Shown piece by piece: positions 9,793 to 22,906 of a stretch of 64,000 nt of DNA. Position 1 is the stretch's first letter; each line of letters begins with the position of its first letter. The notes under the pieces are model-generated. The model was given only the letters and a program-made list of their open reading frames with translations. It ran no database searches and was not told the origin of the DNA. Position numbers and translations under genes: made by a program. This DNA is from Zygnema cylindricum. Lineage: Eukaryota; Streptophyta; Zygnematophyceae; Zygnematales; Zygnemataceae. The DNA lies in the NCBI GenBank assembly GCA_037447655.1, contig JBBHKE010002642.1, positions 1 to 64,000 on the forward strand. The letters are read 5' to 3'.

Positions 9793-12700
9793 TCACCAAT
9801 CCGATTCAGAAAAAGAAAGCGAACGACGATCACGATATTGTCTCTCTAATTTCCTCTCAAGTTCAAGCCTGTGCTTCTCTCTTTGTTTTGCTTCCAGGAT
9901 AAGTTCGGCATCCATATGGTCCTTAATAGGACCTTGCATCCCATCACTTTCCAATACCAGCGTTTCCTTTTCTGGATTTTTTGTATCCAATATTGTCACC
10001 TCCTCCCTTTCACTTTTTAACACACCTTCAAGCTCCTTTTTGGCATCACTTGAACTCTCCGAGATATCATTTTCGACGACAAAATTATCCATTCCATGAT
10101 TTCCTACAGTTTCCTCTTTTTTTTTTATCACAACCACGTCTTCAACGAATGCTGTCTCGACATTTTCCTCAGAGACTGCCACTTCCACCACCTTCTCTTC
10201 AGCCTCACACTTGACCTCATCAGGACGTGTGTCAATGCAACACTCTACATCTTCCTTACCTTCATTTCCACTGTCTCTCCCAGCTTCTAAAAAGTTATTT
10301 GCAAGCTCAAGCTCTTCAGGTTCCATGACGTATACAGAAGTCTCTTCTATCTTTGAACTAAACAGAACCGGCCCACATAGAAATTCTACTGTTGATGCTG
10401 CCTTTTGACTAGCATCACTCTCTGGTTCCCCTTCAGTTCTCTTTGACTCCACTTCCTCAATCTTTTCGGAACTATATTCTGACTCCAAGGCCGCTATGTT
10501 ATCTTCTCTTTTCTCTCCTTCAGTGGCATCAACAACATTTACAACAACAATCCTTTTATACTCTTCCCTTGGAGCTTCGACCACGTATTCCTCAAGTACC
10601 TCCAACTCTTTCTCACTCACCTCCTTCGATATTTCTACATTCTTATCCTTCACGTTCTTGCCAATCTCGTTCAGTTCATTCTCCTGCGTAATCATAACCA
10701 CTTCTACCCCCTTTTCATTTGCATCACCGTCCGGTTGCGTCAACATGACTGCTGTTTCTTCCATTGTGCTCATTTCCGTTTCTGGTTCAGTTTCTTCTTT
10801 CACATCCTCAAGAACAGTTGTCAAAACCACTTGCTCAACATCTGAACTCGTCAAAATAACCGCTGTTTCTTTCATTATGGCCTTTTCCGTTTCTGTTCCT
10901 GTTTCCGTTTCCATCTCCGTTTCTGTTTCTTTCACATCCTCAAGAACAGGTGTCGAAACCACTTGCTCAACATCTGAACCCGTCAAAATAACCGCTGTTT
11001 CTTTCATTATGGCCTTTTCTGTTTCTGTTCCCGTTTCCGTTTCCATCTCCGTTTCTGTTTCTTCTTTCACATCCTCAAGAATAGGTGTCGAAACCACTTG
11101 CTCAACATCTGAACCCGTCAAAATGACAGCTGTTTCTTGTACAGTGGCCTTTTCCGTTTCTGTTCCTGTTCCCGTTTCCATCTCCGTTTCTGTTTCTTCT
11201 TTCACATCCTCTGGGACAGCTATAGTTGCGTTTGTATCCATCAAAAAAACTTGCTCAACACTATCAGCCTCGGAAACAACATCCTCCTCGTCAGCAATTA
11301 CTGTGGAATACTTACCGGAGTGTACGGACGCATCGGATGAGAGAAGGAAGTCACAAACCAGATGGTTGAATTCCCTCGGATGCTGAGCATGCGCCATGTG
11401 GCGAGCTTTCCGCAAAACTGCCAGACGACACTTGTCACCAAAGTGTCTGTACAACATAAGAAGACCTTGTCAGAAATTACCCTTCAGAGAAACATAGTTT
11501 GCTCTTTATAAAAGCTCCTCTCAGCTCCCTCTCCCTTTCCCTTTTCCTCTCTTGCATATGTCATTCAGAAACATGATTTGCTCTTGATAAATCTCCCTCT
11601 CCTTTCTCCTTCCCACACTCTCTCCCTCCTGGACTTGTCATTTCGTCTGTGACAAAAATCCCCTCTCCCTCTCCATATCCCCCCACCTCTCTCTTTCCCC
11701 CCTTCCTCCACCTCCTTCACTCTTATCATTTGCAATTCATTTTTTATTCAGGCCCTGAACGTTACGTTTATCATGCTTTATAAGTTAAGTTGGTTAACCC
11801 CAAGAATAAAGATTGGAAACCAAAAAAGTTCTTGGACCTCTTCACAACAATCCGAATCTGCCCTTATCTATCTACATCAAGAATACATTTTCCTCTCTCC
11901 CTCGTCATTTCCAAAAAAACTTACGATTTCAGCTGCTTGCCAAATCGCAATGGGGCCATGAAATCATACTGTCCCCATATTAATAGAACCTCCTGAAACA
12001 CCCTCCCTCGTACCTTCATATTAAAATTTTGCCTCTTAAAAGCTTAATTGCACTCTTCACAATTGGTCACAAATCATCAAATATAGTCCCTCATATCCAC
12101 CAATACGGAGGATTTGTCCAGCAAGCAACAGAGTTAACAGCAGCTATATGAATGTGAACTGAAAAAACATATAAACAGATAAAGAACTGAGACCTTACAT
12201 GTTCTAAAACTGCATTTTTTGAAGGATCATCCGGCCGATCCACAGTATATTCGTGAATGAGTTCCTTCCACTGTTCTTGGTGTCTAGAAAACATTGTCTA
12301 CATCCACGGAAAAAAAAACCCTGAAGTAAATTACCATTCTTATTTCAAATGAATAAAATCCATATGTATATATATATAATGTTCACAAGAATGCCAATTC
12401 AATTGTCCGTAATACTGTTTTCTGTGAGAAGTCTAATTCATATTTAAACCATGATGATAAGTTCTTATCATCATGGTATAAAAATCAAAAGAAACTACAT
12501 TTGTCTATGTGTAGGAGGAATGCATATAACGTTTACACAACAATAATGGAAATGTGCCCATTACATTTTTGATTTTTGAAATCTTCCTATTAGAACAAAT
12601 TTATGATCAAGATAAACAGAAAAGGGCTGGCAAGGGGGAGATAACAGAAACTAAATAATGCGGCTTCTGGGGCTGTTTCAGTCTTTTATGTAGAACAGAA

Positions 12701-15700
12701 ACCATACCAAATTGAAAATGCTAAAACTTGATAACAAATTAAACTCATCCAAGAGGGGTTTCCAGCTAATTTCTTTCTGTGTCAATACAGTTGATTATGA
12801 CAATAGGATTATGTACTCTTTACATTTCTCATACTTGTAATTCTTTAATGGGCATGTTCGGAACTACTGCGGCAATTGGCCAATCGGACGATGAATTTTC
12901 AAGCACTGTTCCATTAATACTAACGAGGATCAACGGTTGCGTTTATTCTGTTATTCAGCTTGCCTCCAGTTGATTGATAACAGCACAGTATTTTGAGTGT
13001 CAAAAGAAAGCTAATGTATACAGCAAAAACAAGACAAAACAAAAAAAAGACAAAACAAAACGCTATTCCAAGTGTTTAGACAAGGCAGATTAGATGTCCA
13101 CCATCTAGACCATACTGATTTTCTGTCCGTTTTTTGAAAATTACACCGTGCATTGTTAATAGTGTCGATAACGCTAATTTGGTGCCGGTTTTTCTTGCCC
13201 CTAACCACAAAGTAGCGTTAATGATACAAATTGCTTACAGCAACGCCATTCGGAACTGAATTAAAATTCATAATACTCAGGCTAATAATCACTTTACCCT
13301 GATAAGGATTCATGGTGTGGTGCGTTCCGAGCAAAAAGCCGAAAAAAAAACCGAGTGGACTACAGGCATCCACTGATTAGAGGCCCTTCTGCCACTACAA
13401 TTATTCCCACCCACAGTTCAGCCAACCTGTCCACACTAATCGTAGTACACAAGTTATACACCCTCCAAAGTCAAACATAGACTTCCTTATCCTCCTACCA
13501 TGAAGTTCTCCTTTTAACATCTCTTTCCTTCAGCTACAAAACCAGGCGGCAACATAACAGCTCAACAGGGTTAAACGACTCAAACTCACTTGCAAAACAT
13601 CTTTGTAGAGGAAATTGGGAAGACTCATCGGTTTCTCAAACGCGATTTCTTCTAATTTCCGCACGTCATCAGCCGAATTAGGAAGCTTCCAGAATCCATG
13701 GCCGTCGTCAATATTGAGCTCTTTTTGCATCTCTTCCAAATCTTTTCGATTCATCATGATTCCTTCGTCAGCAATCACAACACGACGAATTTTTTTTGGA
13801 TACTTGGCGGCGAGACGATGAGCAATGGCGGCTCCGTAGCTGAACCCAATGATGTCGTACCTGAAAACAGCCAAAAATGGCACAAGAAAGACCGGAAGAA
13901 GTCAAATGAAGGAAGAAGGAGAGGAAGGAAAGGAAGGAAAGGGAAAGTTAGGAAGGAAAGGTAAGAAGGAAAAGGAATGAAAAAGTCAAATGAAGGAAAA
14001 TCATGGTTTCGGTAAAAAAACAGGAATAGGGTGGGAAATAACATCGAGACATGAACACAAACCACTGAATGAGGTTCAAATGATTTCTTAAGTGCCCCAA
14101 AGAGAAGTGATAAAAGCAGTTAAAATAAGCACAATCTTCAACAACTCAATGTTCTTCCTCTACACTTCCAACCTCTGAAAAAGTGATTCACACTAAAGAT
14201 GTTTCTCCCCATTCTGGTATCTGCGCCATGATATATTTTATGATTAATGATTTGTAAACTTGCGAACCACAATTGATGCGGATAACATCTAATGTGGACT
14301 TAGAAGAAAACTTAAATCGCAATATTCAACTGCATTGTTTATTACAAATAACTCCTACCAAACTTTTTTGAACTTCAACAACCGTAAAATAATAATAGAA
14401 AAAGATTTTCAGAGCCTTAACTCATCATACAACCAAATGAAAATCCAATCCAACCCAATCCAATCTTGCTACCTAAACTAGTCCAATTTATTTTCCTTGA
14501 CTAGGTTTCATATGACCCACCGTCTCCCCCTTACCTCTGCACCTCAAAGTGCTGCATAAGTTTTGCAATACACTCTGCTTGGAAGCCCATGCTCCGTTTC
14601 TCACTAGTGGTAAACGATCGTCCAAAAAACACCAAATTAGGGATATAAAGCTCAAAATTGGCGCCCAGTTCTGTGACCTGCAGTTACCAGCATAACAAGG
14701 CCGCCGGGAACCACTAGTGAAAAACAAAACAATAAAGACACTGTAACTGCAAAGACCTCACATCGAACTGTTCAAATACACACATCACAATCCCACACGT
14801 GGGCAAGAATAGTTCAACATGCGAAAACAATTGGAAACACTACATGCCGTTAGCCCATACTACATGCATATTATCCAATTTTCCCAACTATAATACTCGC
14901 ATAGACCGGAGAAACCACATATAGTCTCGCCACTTGTCTACCCACATCCGAACCACGATTTGCGGCAAACATACGTCAACATGCTAAAACAATCGGAAAG
15001 ACTACATGTCATCCGCCCATCCTACACACATATCATCCCATTTTCCCTTTATAACCCCCGCATAGACCGTCGAAACCACATAATACTCCCCCCACTTCAC
15101 TTCCCACATCCGAACCACGATCTCCGGTGTACAGAAAAAAAAAACTTGTACACAGTACAAGCGTGCCTCACTTGGCCGTCCCACTGCGATGTGCTCGTCG
15201 ACCCGAAGCCGTGCAGAAGAACCAGCGGCGGCCTTCTTTGAGGCTTGGCGGGCGAAGACTGCAGTGGTCTCAAATGAATCGAATAGGAATGGAAGGAAGA
15301 TCTGGAGGGAGGGAGGGAGGGAATGGAACTGGAGGGGAGGAGGGGAGTGGAATGGAAGTGAGGGGGAGGAGGAGGAGGAGGAATGATGAGAATGAGGGAG
15401 GAGGGAGGGGGGGAGGAGGGAGGAGGAGGAGGAGGAGGAGGGAGAGAGGGAGAGAGGGGGAGAGGAGGAGAAGGGAGGGGGAGGGGGAAGGATGGAATTA
15501 ATGAAGCACCAAGGAAGGAAAGGAACAATGCATAGCCGAAAAACACCACACTGAAGGATAAACCAATATGGAAAAAAAATATCGACGATGGACAAACATA
15601 GAATGGAAAAGGTTGTGCGTACATACAACACCAACAACTACAATAGCAACAATAAAAACAATAACAACAGCAGAATAGCAGTCATTAAATGCAAAGTTTT

Positions 15701-18218
15701 AGTCTCCAATTCAATTCCAAGGTCGAATTCAGTTTGAATCTTGGTTGTTCCAAACTGCATGGATTCCACTTGGTTCTTAATTGCCCATATGTAAAGTAAA
15801 TACCATAAAATGAAGTGAAATTGACTGCAGCTATGTGTAAACTAGACGTCAGTACATGCAATAGTATATTGTACTTATCTATGGACATTCTGAAAATTGT
15901 TGAAGTTAGTTGACTTCAGTTTCATTGTCAGTTTCAAGTTGAATATTGCATTTTGGTCTCTTTTCCAAAAGAGCAAACTCAGGTTTGGGTACATCTTCCT
16001 CCTAAATATTAGGAACCCGTTTCATTGTCCTCACAATGAAACATCACTATCAAGTTCAATTTCAACACCGAATTCACTTTCATTCGCAAAAAATGGCAAC
16101 TATATTTTCATTTAGTTTCAGCTTCCGATTTCAGTTCCAAAAGGGAATTACGGCACCAGTTTCAATTTTCATAAACTTCAGTTTCAAACTTTGATTTCTA
16201 TTTGAAATGACAATTGCTAAAGCAGCTTCCACATAAGTCCATTTCAGTACGTTTTAGTTTCCTCAGTTTCAGTTTCAGGTTCATTCAACTTCTGTTTCCC
16301 TTTCATTTTCAGCTTCAGTTTCAAGCCCAGTGTCAGTTCGGTGTCGATTTCTGATTTCAGAACCGAATTTTCCAGGCATTGCAATTTCAGTTATATTTTT
16401 GGTTCAGTTACTAATTTCAGTTCATAAATAATGTTGTAGTTCGGGTTTATCTCAATTGCTGAATGTCATTTTGATCGACAAAACCATCTTTAGTTTCAGC
16501 TGATTCACATTAAATTTTCTGCATTCATATAAACATCAACATCTAAGGAGAAGACGAACACCCTTTCTAAAGGGGTCCAATTGACATGATTGCAGTTTCT
16601 GTCAACAACAAAAAATTCCAAAAAGTGTTTCATTTCACTATACGGCGAAAAAAAAACAAAAAAATTAGACAGAAACAAGCTAGGATAACCTGTGACCTTC
16701 TCACCAGAAATTCATTCTGCATCACCAAAATTTGCAGTTAACATTTGAAAAAAGAAACAAGAAAAAAAACCAACAGCACAGGTTCTCCAAAAGAATGACT
16801 GGGGCAACATTACCCTGAAACTACACTGCTCACCGCTATTAGAGTAGGCAGGAATTATCGGTACAAATGTGAAATTAGAATGTACAACATTAATTTAGTG
16901 CAGGGAGACGTGGCGGACTGTAATCCACTCCCTTTAATAGTGTTACTAAAACTATTTCATGATTTCCGACCGAAAAAAGTGTCGACCAAATTAGTTTTAT
17001 CAACTCTAAAAGAGGTGGGCGGTGTATCGGTTCTTCTGACACCACCACATCATCATCGTGGAGATCTCCACCAGAAACCATTTTTAGAGTGGATTTCACA
17101 CTAATGCATGCAGTAGTTAGTGTGGACAATACATCACCACGAAGAAGAAAAGAGAAGAAAAGAAAAAAGGCACATGGAAAACCAGTGGGCGGCACATCAT
17201 GCCGGTCGAAATCCAAACAAGGAGACATACTACAGTAATTCCCACTGAAAGGCAAAAACAGTATTGGTACTAAATTTGTTTCACACTGATTGACGAGAAA
17301 GGTGCTCCTTCTCCCTCTCCTTCTCCTTCTCCGCATACCCCTCTCTCTCCCTCTCACCCTCCCGTTTCCACCCTCCACCCGCGCCTTCCCCTCTCCTCCC
17401 CCGCCCCCCCCGCCACATTCACACCAATTTCGGTGCACACCCCCTTCCCCTCCCCAGGGGTATCCACAGTAATTCCGGTGCCCAATTCAACGGAACACAG
17501 AAAGCCAAGCATGCAAAAAGTCAACGGCAAAAAGTGAAAGTCCATGGCTGTCCTTCCTCGGGACAGAGTCCTACCACCACTCCGTACGGACTACATGACA
17601 AAACAGTGAGAAAGACCTCAGGAGTCACTAAATGACAAAACCAGCTTTCCACATTTCCGGTTCTTGATTATTAAATTGACACCAAACAAACTGCACACGC
17701 GCCATTTTGCAAAGCAGGCAAGAGCCGCACATAGTCCAAAACTCAACTGCAGACCTAGGTACGCCACGTCATCCGAGCCAAGAACCGACAAAGAAACAAA
17801 ACAAGCCATAGTTTCCGAGGCAAATAGCTCCGTACGACATTTTTTCAGCAGTCGCGTTCTCTGCAACATAACTGAGAATAGAACTGAGAACATAACTGAG
17901 CACAGAACTGAACTCCTCTTCATAGAAACTCACCTTGGCCGTCAGCATTCTCAGCATCCGCCATCCCATCGCCTTCCTCGGCTTGGACACAGGGATGATG
18001 ACGTCAACTCCGGGGTCTCCCGCCTGCAATACGTCATCCGCACGTGTGGAAAGGTCTTCCGGAGTGGAGACATTCCCGCTGCTTTTGGCACCGCTTCTCC
18101 GTCTCCTCATGGTAAACTTCGGCCGCAGCTTCGCGGTGGTTTCCGGAGCCTCGGCTGAAGACTCCACTGCGGCAGGAGGGGCGTCGGCGTCAGGCTTTGA
18201 CACGTGGCTGGCCGCCAT
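9793..18218 (-). CDS. Plant-type alpha/beta hydrolase with long acidic repeat tail
   Basis: Seven exons (minus): 18218-17934, 15258-15172, 14677-14535, 13860-13590, 12297-12199, 11992-11925, 11446-9793, together 868 residues. Phases agree at every junction and each intron is GT-AG. Family features in order are the oxyanion motif LLHGFG (about 109-114), FELYIPNLVFFGRS, nucleophile elbow GFSYG (Ser179), acid in LLIWGQYD (Asp305) and ARHMAH (His334). The first exon is Ala/Pro/basic and ends MGWRMLRMLTAK. Plant relatives have another 20-35 residues before the HGFG segment, so one small exon in the 2.7-kb intron 15259-17933 may be missing. Relatives end soon after the catalytic His. This protein runs on for about 530 residues, Glu/Thr-rich, with three 44-45-residue repeats from about 397 to 530 and a basic Arg-rich C-terminus ending SFSESDW. 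The substrate cannot be told from sequence. Confidence 0.85.
10770..11211 (-). repeat. 135-bp in-frame tandem repeat in the hydrolase's last exon
   Basis: Units start at 11211, 11076 and 10941 (minus), with a partial fourth below 10810. Each encodes EDVKEETETEMETETG-like sequence, then TETEK, ETAVILT and SDVEQVV. The first two units are 135 bp and the third 132 bp, all in frame, so repeat number can change without breaking the protein. Confidence 0.9.
15280..15490. repeat. GGA-rich simple sequence in a hydrolase intron
   Basis: Purine-rich GGAGGGAGG run lying just upstream (in minus-strand terms) of the 15258-15172 exon. On the coding strand it is the polypyrimidine tract before that acceptor. 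Apparent long frames across it are low complexity. Confidence 0.9.
15900..16440. repeat. Degenerate TTTCAGTTTCAG-type repeat
   Basis: Many imperfect copies of CAGTTTCA within the large intron between the first two identified exons of the hydrolase. No coding sequence recognised. Confidence 0.65.
16824..17024. mobile_element. Short TA-flanked MITE, family B
   Basis: The ends (CACTGCTCACCGCTATTAGAG and its inverse ending GGGCGGTG) are flanked by TA. The interior has the family B signature GACGTGGC...TCCACT and ATAGTG. It sits in a hydrolase intron. Confidence 0.65.
17300..17460. repeat. CT/C-rich simple sequence
   Basis: TCCCTCTC and CCCCCGCCCC runs inside the large hydrolase intron. No exon could be supported here. 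Confidence 0.85.
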
Positions 18219-19142
18219 TGGTTGGAGTGGAGAACGAGGGAGGGAGAGTGAGGGGTGCGGCCGAGAGTGCTGACGGTATCTGGTATCTTGGCTGCTGCCT
18301 TCTTTAAGTTCTTTTGGATGGAGGGAAAAGACTCGCCGTACTGTATCTAAGGGGAGGAGTTCGTACGGACGTCATTTGTACGAATCTCAACGACTTCGAC
18401 CGGGATTCACGGATTCGTACGTAGCGCACTGTATGTTCCCTTACGGATCGTACGGCAACTTCCATGTGTTTCTGATGTGCGAAAACGTATGGAAACGCTA
18501 TATTTTGTAGCTACTTGCAATACGCGTATTATATTATTGAGCTCACGCACTAAATATAGCGTAACCACAGGTAACGGCTCTATTATTTTTGAGTTATCAC
18601 GGGCGAGAGCGTACCGCATTGCAGGCATATCCGCATATCCCATTTTGCGTGACGCTATGACGTGTTGGTGCTATAGGGTGACTGTCGCATGCGCAAAGCC
18701 TGGTCGTTGTGCTTTAATGCCACGTAGGCGCACCAGCACCAGCGTATATGAACGTTACAAAATAGGGCCACCGACATCAGAATCACGTGCATAGACCTCT
18801 ACAAAAAACAAAAGGAAAATCTTGCGGACACGAACAGAATAAAATCCTCACTTGGACAAAGGACATGTGGAACATAGAGATCCAGACTGTATATCTTCTT
18901 AAAGATAGCAGGATAATTGTGACGGCGAAAGGGTCGTCGCTTTTCTCGCCTGTCAATTATTGAGAGCGTTCAGAACGCGACCGTTCGTCCGAAAACAAAA
19001 GGTTCAAAGTAATCTGAACAAGCGTTTTTCAATGGCGTATCCCATTATTTGGACATGGAAAAACGGGTGGCTGGATTCGTGTCGGTAACTTTCCGTGTTC
19101 CGCATTCATTCCAAAAACAAAACGACATTAAGAAAAGTACAG
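18219..19142. other. 5' flank of the hydrolase gene and intergenic sequence
   Basis: Promoter and 5' UTR of the minus-strand hydrolase must lie here, but I see no box I can defend. No other gene recognised. Confidence 0.4.
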
Positions 19143-19144
19143 TA

Positions 19145-19370
19145 CACCGCCAATCGTTATTAGCGTGGGAGTTTGATTAGCGTATAATAATAATTACAGT
19201 GGTGTACGCTATTGAAGAGTTTGAAAATTTTGGAAAAAATCATATATTCTAATTGTTTGTTATTCTAATTGGGAATTAGGGATTTTTTCAATAGTGTGGA
19301 TAATTCTATTTGAGAATAAAAAAAAAGGTACCTTAAATAGCGTCCATTACGCCAATACCGATTCACGGTG
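19145..19370. mobile_element. Short TA-flanked MITE, family B
   Basis: CACCGCCAATCGTTATTAG at the left and its near-inverse at the right end, each bordered by TA. Interior AT-rich, no coding sequence. First of three adjacent insertions. Confidence 0.8.
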
Positions 19371-19382
19371 TACTGTACAGTA

Positions 19383-19579
19383 CACCGCCAATCGCTATTA
19401 GAGTCAAGGATTAAATAGCGTCAAAAAACAATTAGCGTTATTGATTCTAATTTAGTACCTGAGACGTGGCAGATTATGGTCCACGTACTTAAATAGCGTT
19501 ATTAATTGTATTTCAGGTTTTTTTTTTTGAAAAAAGGGCACCGAATTGGCGTTATATACTCTAACAGCGATTGGCGGTG
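19383..19579. mobile_element. Short TA-flanked MITE, family B
   Basis: CACCGCCAATCGCTATTAG and its exact inverse, both bordered by TA. The interior includes GAGACGTGGCAGATTATGG, seen in other copies. It starts ten bases after the previous element. Confidence 0.85.
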
Positions 19580-19585
19580 TACAGA

Positions 19586-20654
19586 ACACCGCGAATCGTA
19601 ATTAGAGTAAATAACGCTAATTCGGTCGCCCTAAATTTCGAGTCAATCACCTTAATTAGAGTAAATGATTCTAATTTTTTCATTATTCTATTTAAGGTAA
19701 GGTTTAATTAGCGAAAAAAATTATAATATAGGTTCATTTTAAATAGTGTGGAGTACGGACGACTTTCGACCGTGCAAAATTGTACTTTTATAAGTAAAAA
19801 GGTACAAATAATGATTTAATAGAATCACGCTCGCACGTGAAATAGCACTAAACAAAAGTCAATCACGTCGAAAAAAAGCCGTTCGCAAAACTCTCGTCCG
19901 TCGACAACATCGTCGTCAGTGTGAACACTAACTGACATTCAGCGCGACAAATAGTTCTAACGTCATAATGACGTCAAAACTATACGGACTGACAGATTTT
20001 GTACATCTACATAATTTAGTGTTCACAATTTCAGCGACGGATAATTATTGCCGGCATAACCCAATATAGAGTATTTAAATAAACTAGAGTAATCTTCCTA
20101 TGTGAACAAGTTCTATCACATAAACTAGAGTTCATTACTCCAATTGTTTTTTTTTTTTTTTTTACTCTAATATTTTTATTACTCTAATTCCGTCACCCCA
20201 AATTTTGACTCTATCACCATAAATAGATTACATTAATCTAAATTATTATTTACGTTATTTACAATACTTTTTTAATGAGCGTTAATAACTCTAATACAAT
20301 GTCGTTTTAAATAGTGTGGCGTACGGTCAGTGTCTGACCGTGAAAAATTGTACTTTATTAAGTAAAAAACTACAATTACTGATTTAATACAGGTCGTTAT
20401 CATGTAACTGCGTTTTAACAAACTGTGTAGTGCAAACGTCATAGTGGCGATAAATTGTATGTTTTGTCAAATATTGTATGAATACCTGGTTCACAGAAGA
20501 GATATTCAGCGCATCAAATTAGAATACGTAAATAAATTAGAGTAAATTCCTTTTTGAAAAAGTCATATCACACAAATTAGAGTTCATAACTCTAATAATT
20601 TTTTTCTCTTTTTATACTCTAATTTTTTCTTTACTATAATTACGATTCGCGGTG
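19586..20654. mobile_element. Long TA-type MITE, about 1.07 kb
   Basis: The ends ACACCGCGAATCGTAATTAG and the inverse ATTACGATTCGCGGTG match the family. The right end has TA; the left flank is AA, probably a substitution. The interior contains two related GTACGG...CTGACCGT blocks (about 19750 and 20322), suggesting a duplication or compound insertion. It supplies the empty site for the nested insertion at 42687-43415. Confidence 0.7.
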
Positions 20655-20684
20655 TAACATCATTTAGGTACACGTGGAAGTACC

Positions 20685-20812
20685 TTGAAAGCCTTGCCGT
20701 TGATATATGAGATGAAGCCTCGTTGATACTTTCTAAACGGATGCACATACCTTGAAAGCCTTGCCGTTGATATATGAGATGAAACAACGTTAAAACTTTT
20801 TGTACGGATGTG
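20685..20812. repeat. About 63-bp tandem duplication
   Basis: ACCTTGAAAGCCTTGCCGTT followed by GATATATGAGATGAA occurs twice in direct orientation with similar flanks. Confidence 0.9.
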
Positions 20813-20830
20813 TTTTCGATGTTGTAGGTA

Positions 20831-21625
20831 CACCGTGAATCGCTATTAGTGTTCAAGACTCTGATTGAGGTACCCCGTTTTTTTAGGCAAATTCCCAAAT
20901 AGAATTAGGGTGAAGTTCCATCAAACGTTTCTGTAATCATACAACTAACTCCACAGACCGGGTTGCTTGAGTCGATGTTCTATCACGAAGAGTTTGTAAA
21001 CCACGTGTTCTAAATTGACTGGCGCCACGCAAGCTACAATCCGATATTGAATATCTTTCATATATTTAGCACCGACAAACTTACTTCAAATCTTCAATTG
21101 CGTACCATGTACTTGCGTACGAAGTAATCATACGACATAACTTTTATACTTTTTCCACACGCCAGTCTGTACGCCAATTATTTTTTTAAGGTTTGTGTTT
21201 TCGAACATAACGAAAGTCTTTTGAGAGAAATAGTGTGATGAACAAAAGTTAACGAAAATAGCGTGACGAAGGAATGTTACGAAGTTTTGTTTTATTTTCG
21301 GTTGTATTTTGGAAAGCGGGTGTCATGAGCAAATCTTAAAAAATTACGGTGATTTTACATCATGACACGTAGCTTAATCGTCCAGCGTGTCATGAATCCT
21401 TTTCATCTGTATCTGCCAACACAAACCTCCTCGAGGTGGGTTGACAGTTACAGAGAAAAATGAAGAGAACACCTTGCAGATGAACATCCGACGGTCAATA
21501 TTACCTCCTAGACATTCAGAAAGCATTGGCAAGATTCTCTGCAATGATGTTTTTCGTATAAAAACAAAATAAGCGGTACGGTTTGGTACGGATTGTTGTT
21601 CTACAACCACCGTTGTAGGAGGAGA
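20831..21625. mobile_element. Truncated TA-MITE invaded by a truncated TWA-type MITE
   Basis: A TA-MITE left end (CACCGTGAATCGCTATTAG) starts at 20831. At 20908 a Harbinger-like left end begins GGGTGAAGTTCCATCAA after TTA (20905-20907). Its body resembles the element at 42687-43415, including a decayed central palindrome near 21420-21460. Neither right end is present. Confidence 0.6.
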
Positions 21626-21998
21626 ACCAGCAGTAGTAGTGGAAGTAGACATTAAAAACAACATAAGCTATCAAAATACCTACGCAACATCCAACTTTGA
21701 TTCAACACAAAATATGACTCAAAAGGCCAATATTCCTCAAAATTTTCACACTGATACAAAACACATTAAACTGACAATTCCCAAAATTGCAGCCCAAATG
21801 GCGAAGTAAACCGTATGATATGATGTTTGGAGGTTTCCCAAAAACCGCCTTTAGAAAATCATATTCCCAAAACTGGATACTACAAAGTTGGCCAATAAAC
21901 TATATACTCACAATGAGTATCTATTGGTCACACTAATTTGGGTAACTTGACAACAAGACTATCCTGACTTACGACAAAGTATTCAGCCTGTACTTTAC

Positions 21999-22893
21999 TG
22001 CAATTCTGTGGTCTCCATTGACCCAGAGATTGAGCATCCTATGTAAAGCCTCTAGGATAATATTTGCCCCTTCTACTTTCCCGCTGAATAAGCGCCGCCC
22101 AGGCACACAAATATTCCGACCACTCTCACCCCTGTGAGGACAAGACTCCCCTGAGTCAAACGCAAAAAGAATCACTGAATTTGCTCCTCTGAGTAGTAAG
22201 TTATGGTTGGTCAAAGATGACATTTATAGTTACAAGCTCCCTTAGAGAGAGGTACCTAAATTTCACTAAGTCCTGGTCTGCCTACTTACTACTGCCTACT
22301 ACTAAACCCTAGTCTAATAGAAACACTATATAGTAAAAGAAGGTACATTGGGCGATGTAGTTATTGTACGCCCATTGTACGACATGGCTTTCAATGTGAC
22401 GCATGTCAAAACAGGAGCCATGGTTCCTCCTCCTATCTTCTTCGGTATCCAATAGTATGGTGCCACGTGGCGCCGCGTGACGCTATCCCCAAAGGCCGCC
22501 GAAATTTTATTGCGGGTGGCGGCAGCAATTGTGGTTGTCCGATCATTTGTATTTATGCGGCTTCGATTCGCTTCCAAACATGACTTGATTAATGCGTGTT
22601 TTCGTTAGTCTGCTGCAAATTAGCCCGTATAAGAAATAGATAAATATGTGTGAAACATAATACGTATATCGTTTCGCTAGTGCCTTAATGGATAAGGACT
22701 AAGTAGTATTCCATAGACCCCGATTCAAATTAGGTTAGAGGCAGTATTTTGCTAAAATAGTAAAATACCTTCTATTTCATTCTCCCTCCTAAATGACGCG
22801 GTAGCCATGGCGTGATTTTGGTTCTCTCTTTCTCTCTCTCTTTACATTCTTACTAAACTATAGAAGTGAACTATTTATTACCTCTTTTGAACA
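21999..22893 (-). repeat. 3' LTR of the Copia element
   Basis: Starts TGCAATTC and ends GAACA on the plus strand; it is a diverged copy of 27305-28290. It is about 90 bp shorter, mainly because a CACTGAATTTGCTC-based repeat has fewer copies. A purine tract (AATTAAAGGGAG on the coding strand) lies at 22894-22905, where plus-strand priming is expected. Confidence 0.92.
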
Positions 22894-22906
22894 CTCCCTT
22901 TAATTC

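Noticed and set aside
10496-11386. 296-codon plus-strand frame rich in Ser, Thr and Val
   Set aside because: It is the antisense of the repetitive acidic tail of the hydrolase.
15002-15637. Frame of 211 codons on the minus strand with Ser/Pro-rich middle
   Set aside because: Crosses a GGA/CCT repeat and the hydrolase exon in the wrong frame; only 15258-15172 is supported as coding.
17354-17545. ELGTGITVDTP frame as the missing hydrolase exon
   Set aside because: Resembles the expected segment slightly, but no AG acceptor in a compatible phase exists and the sequence runs into C-rich repeat.
21374-21664. 96-codon frame MLFLMSTSTTTAG...
   Set aside because: Overlaps the body and decayed palindrome of a truncated MITE.
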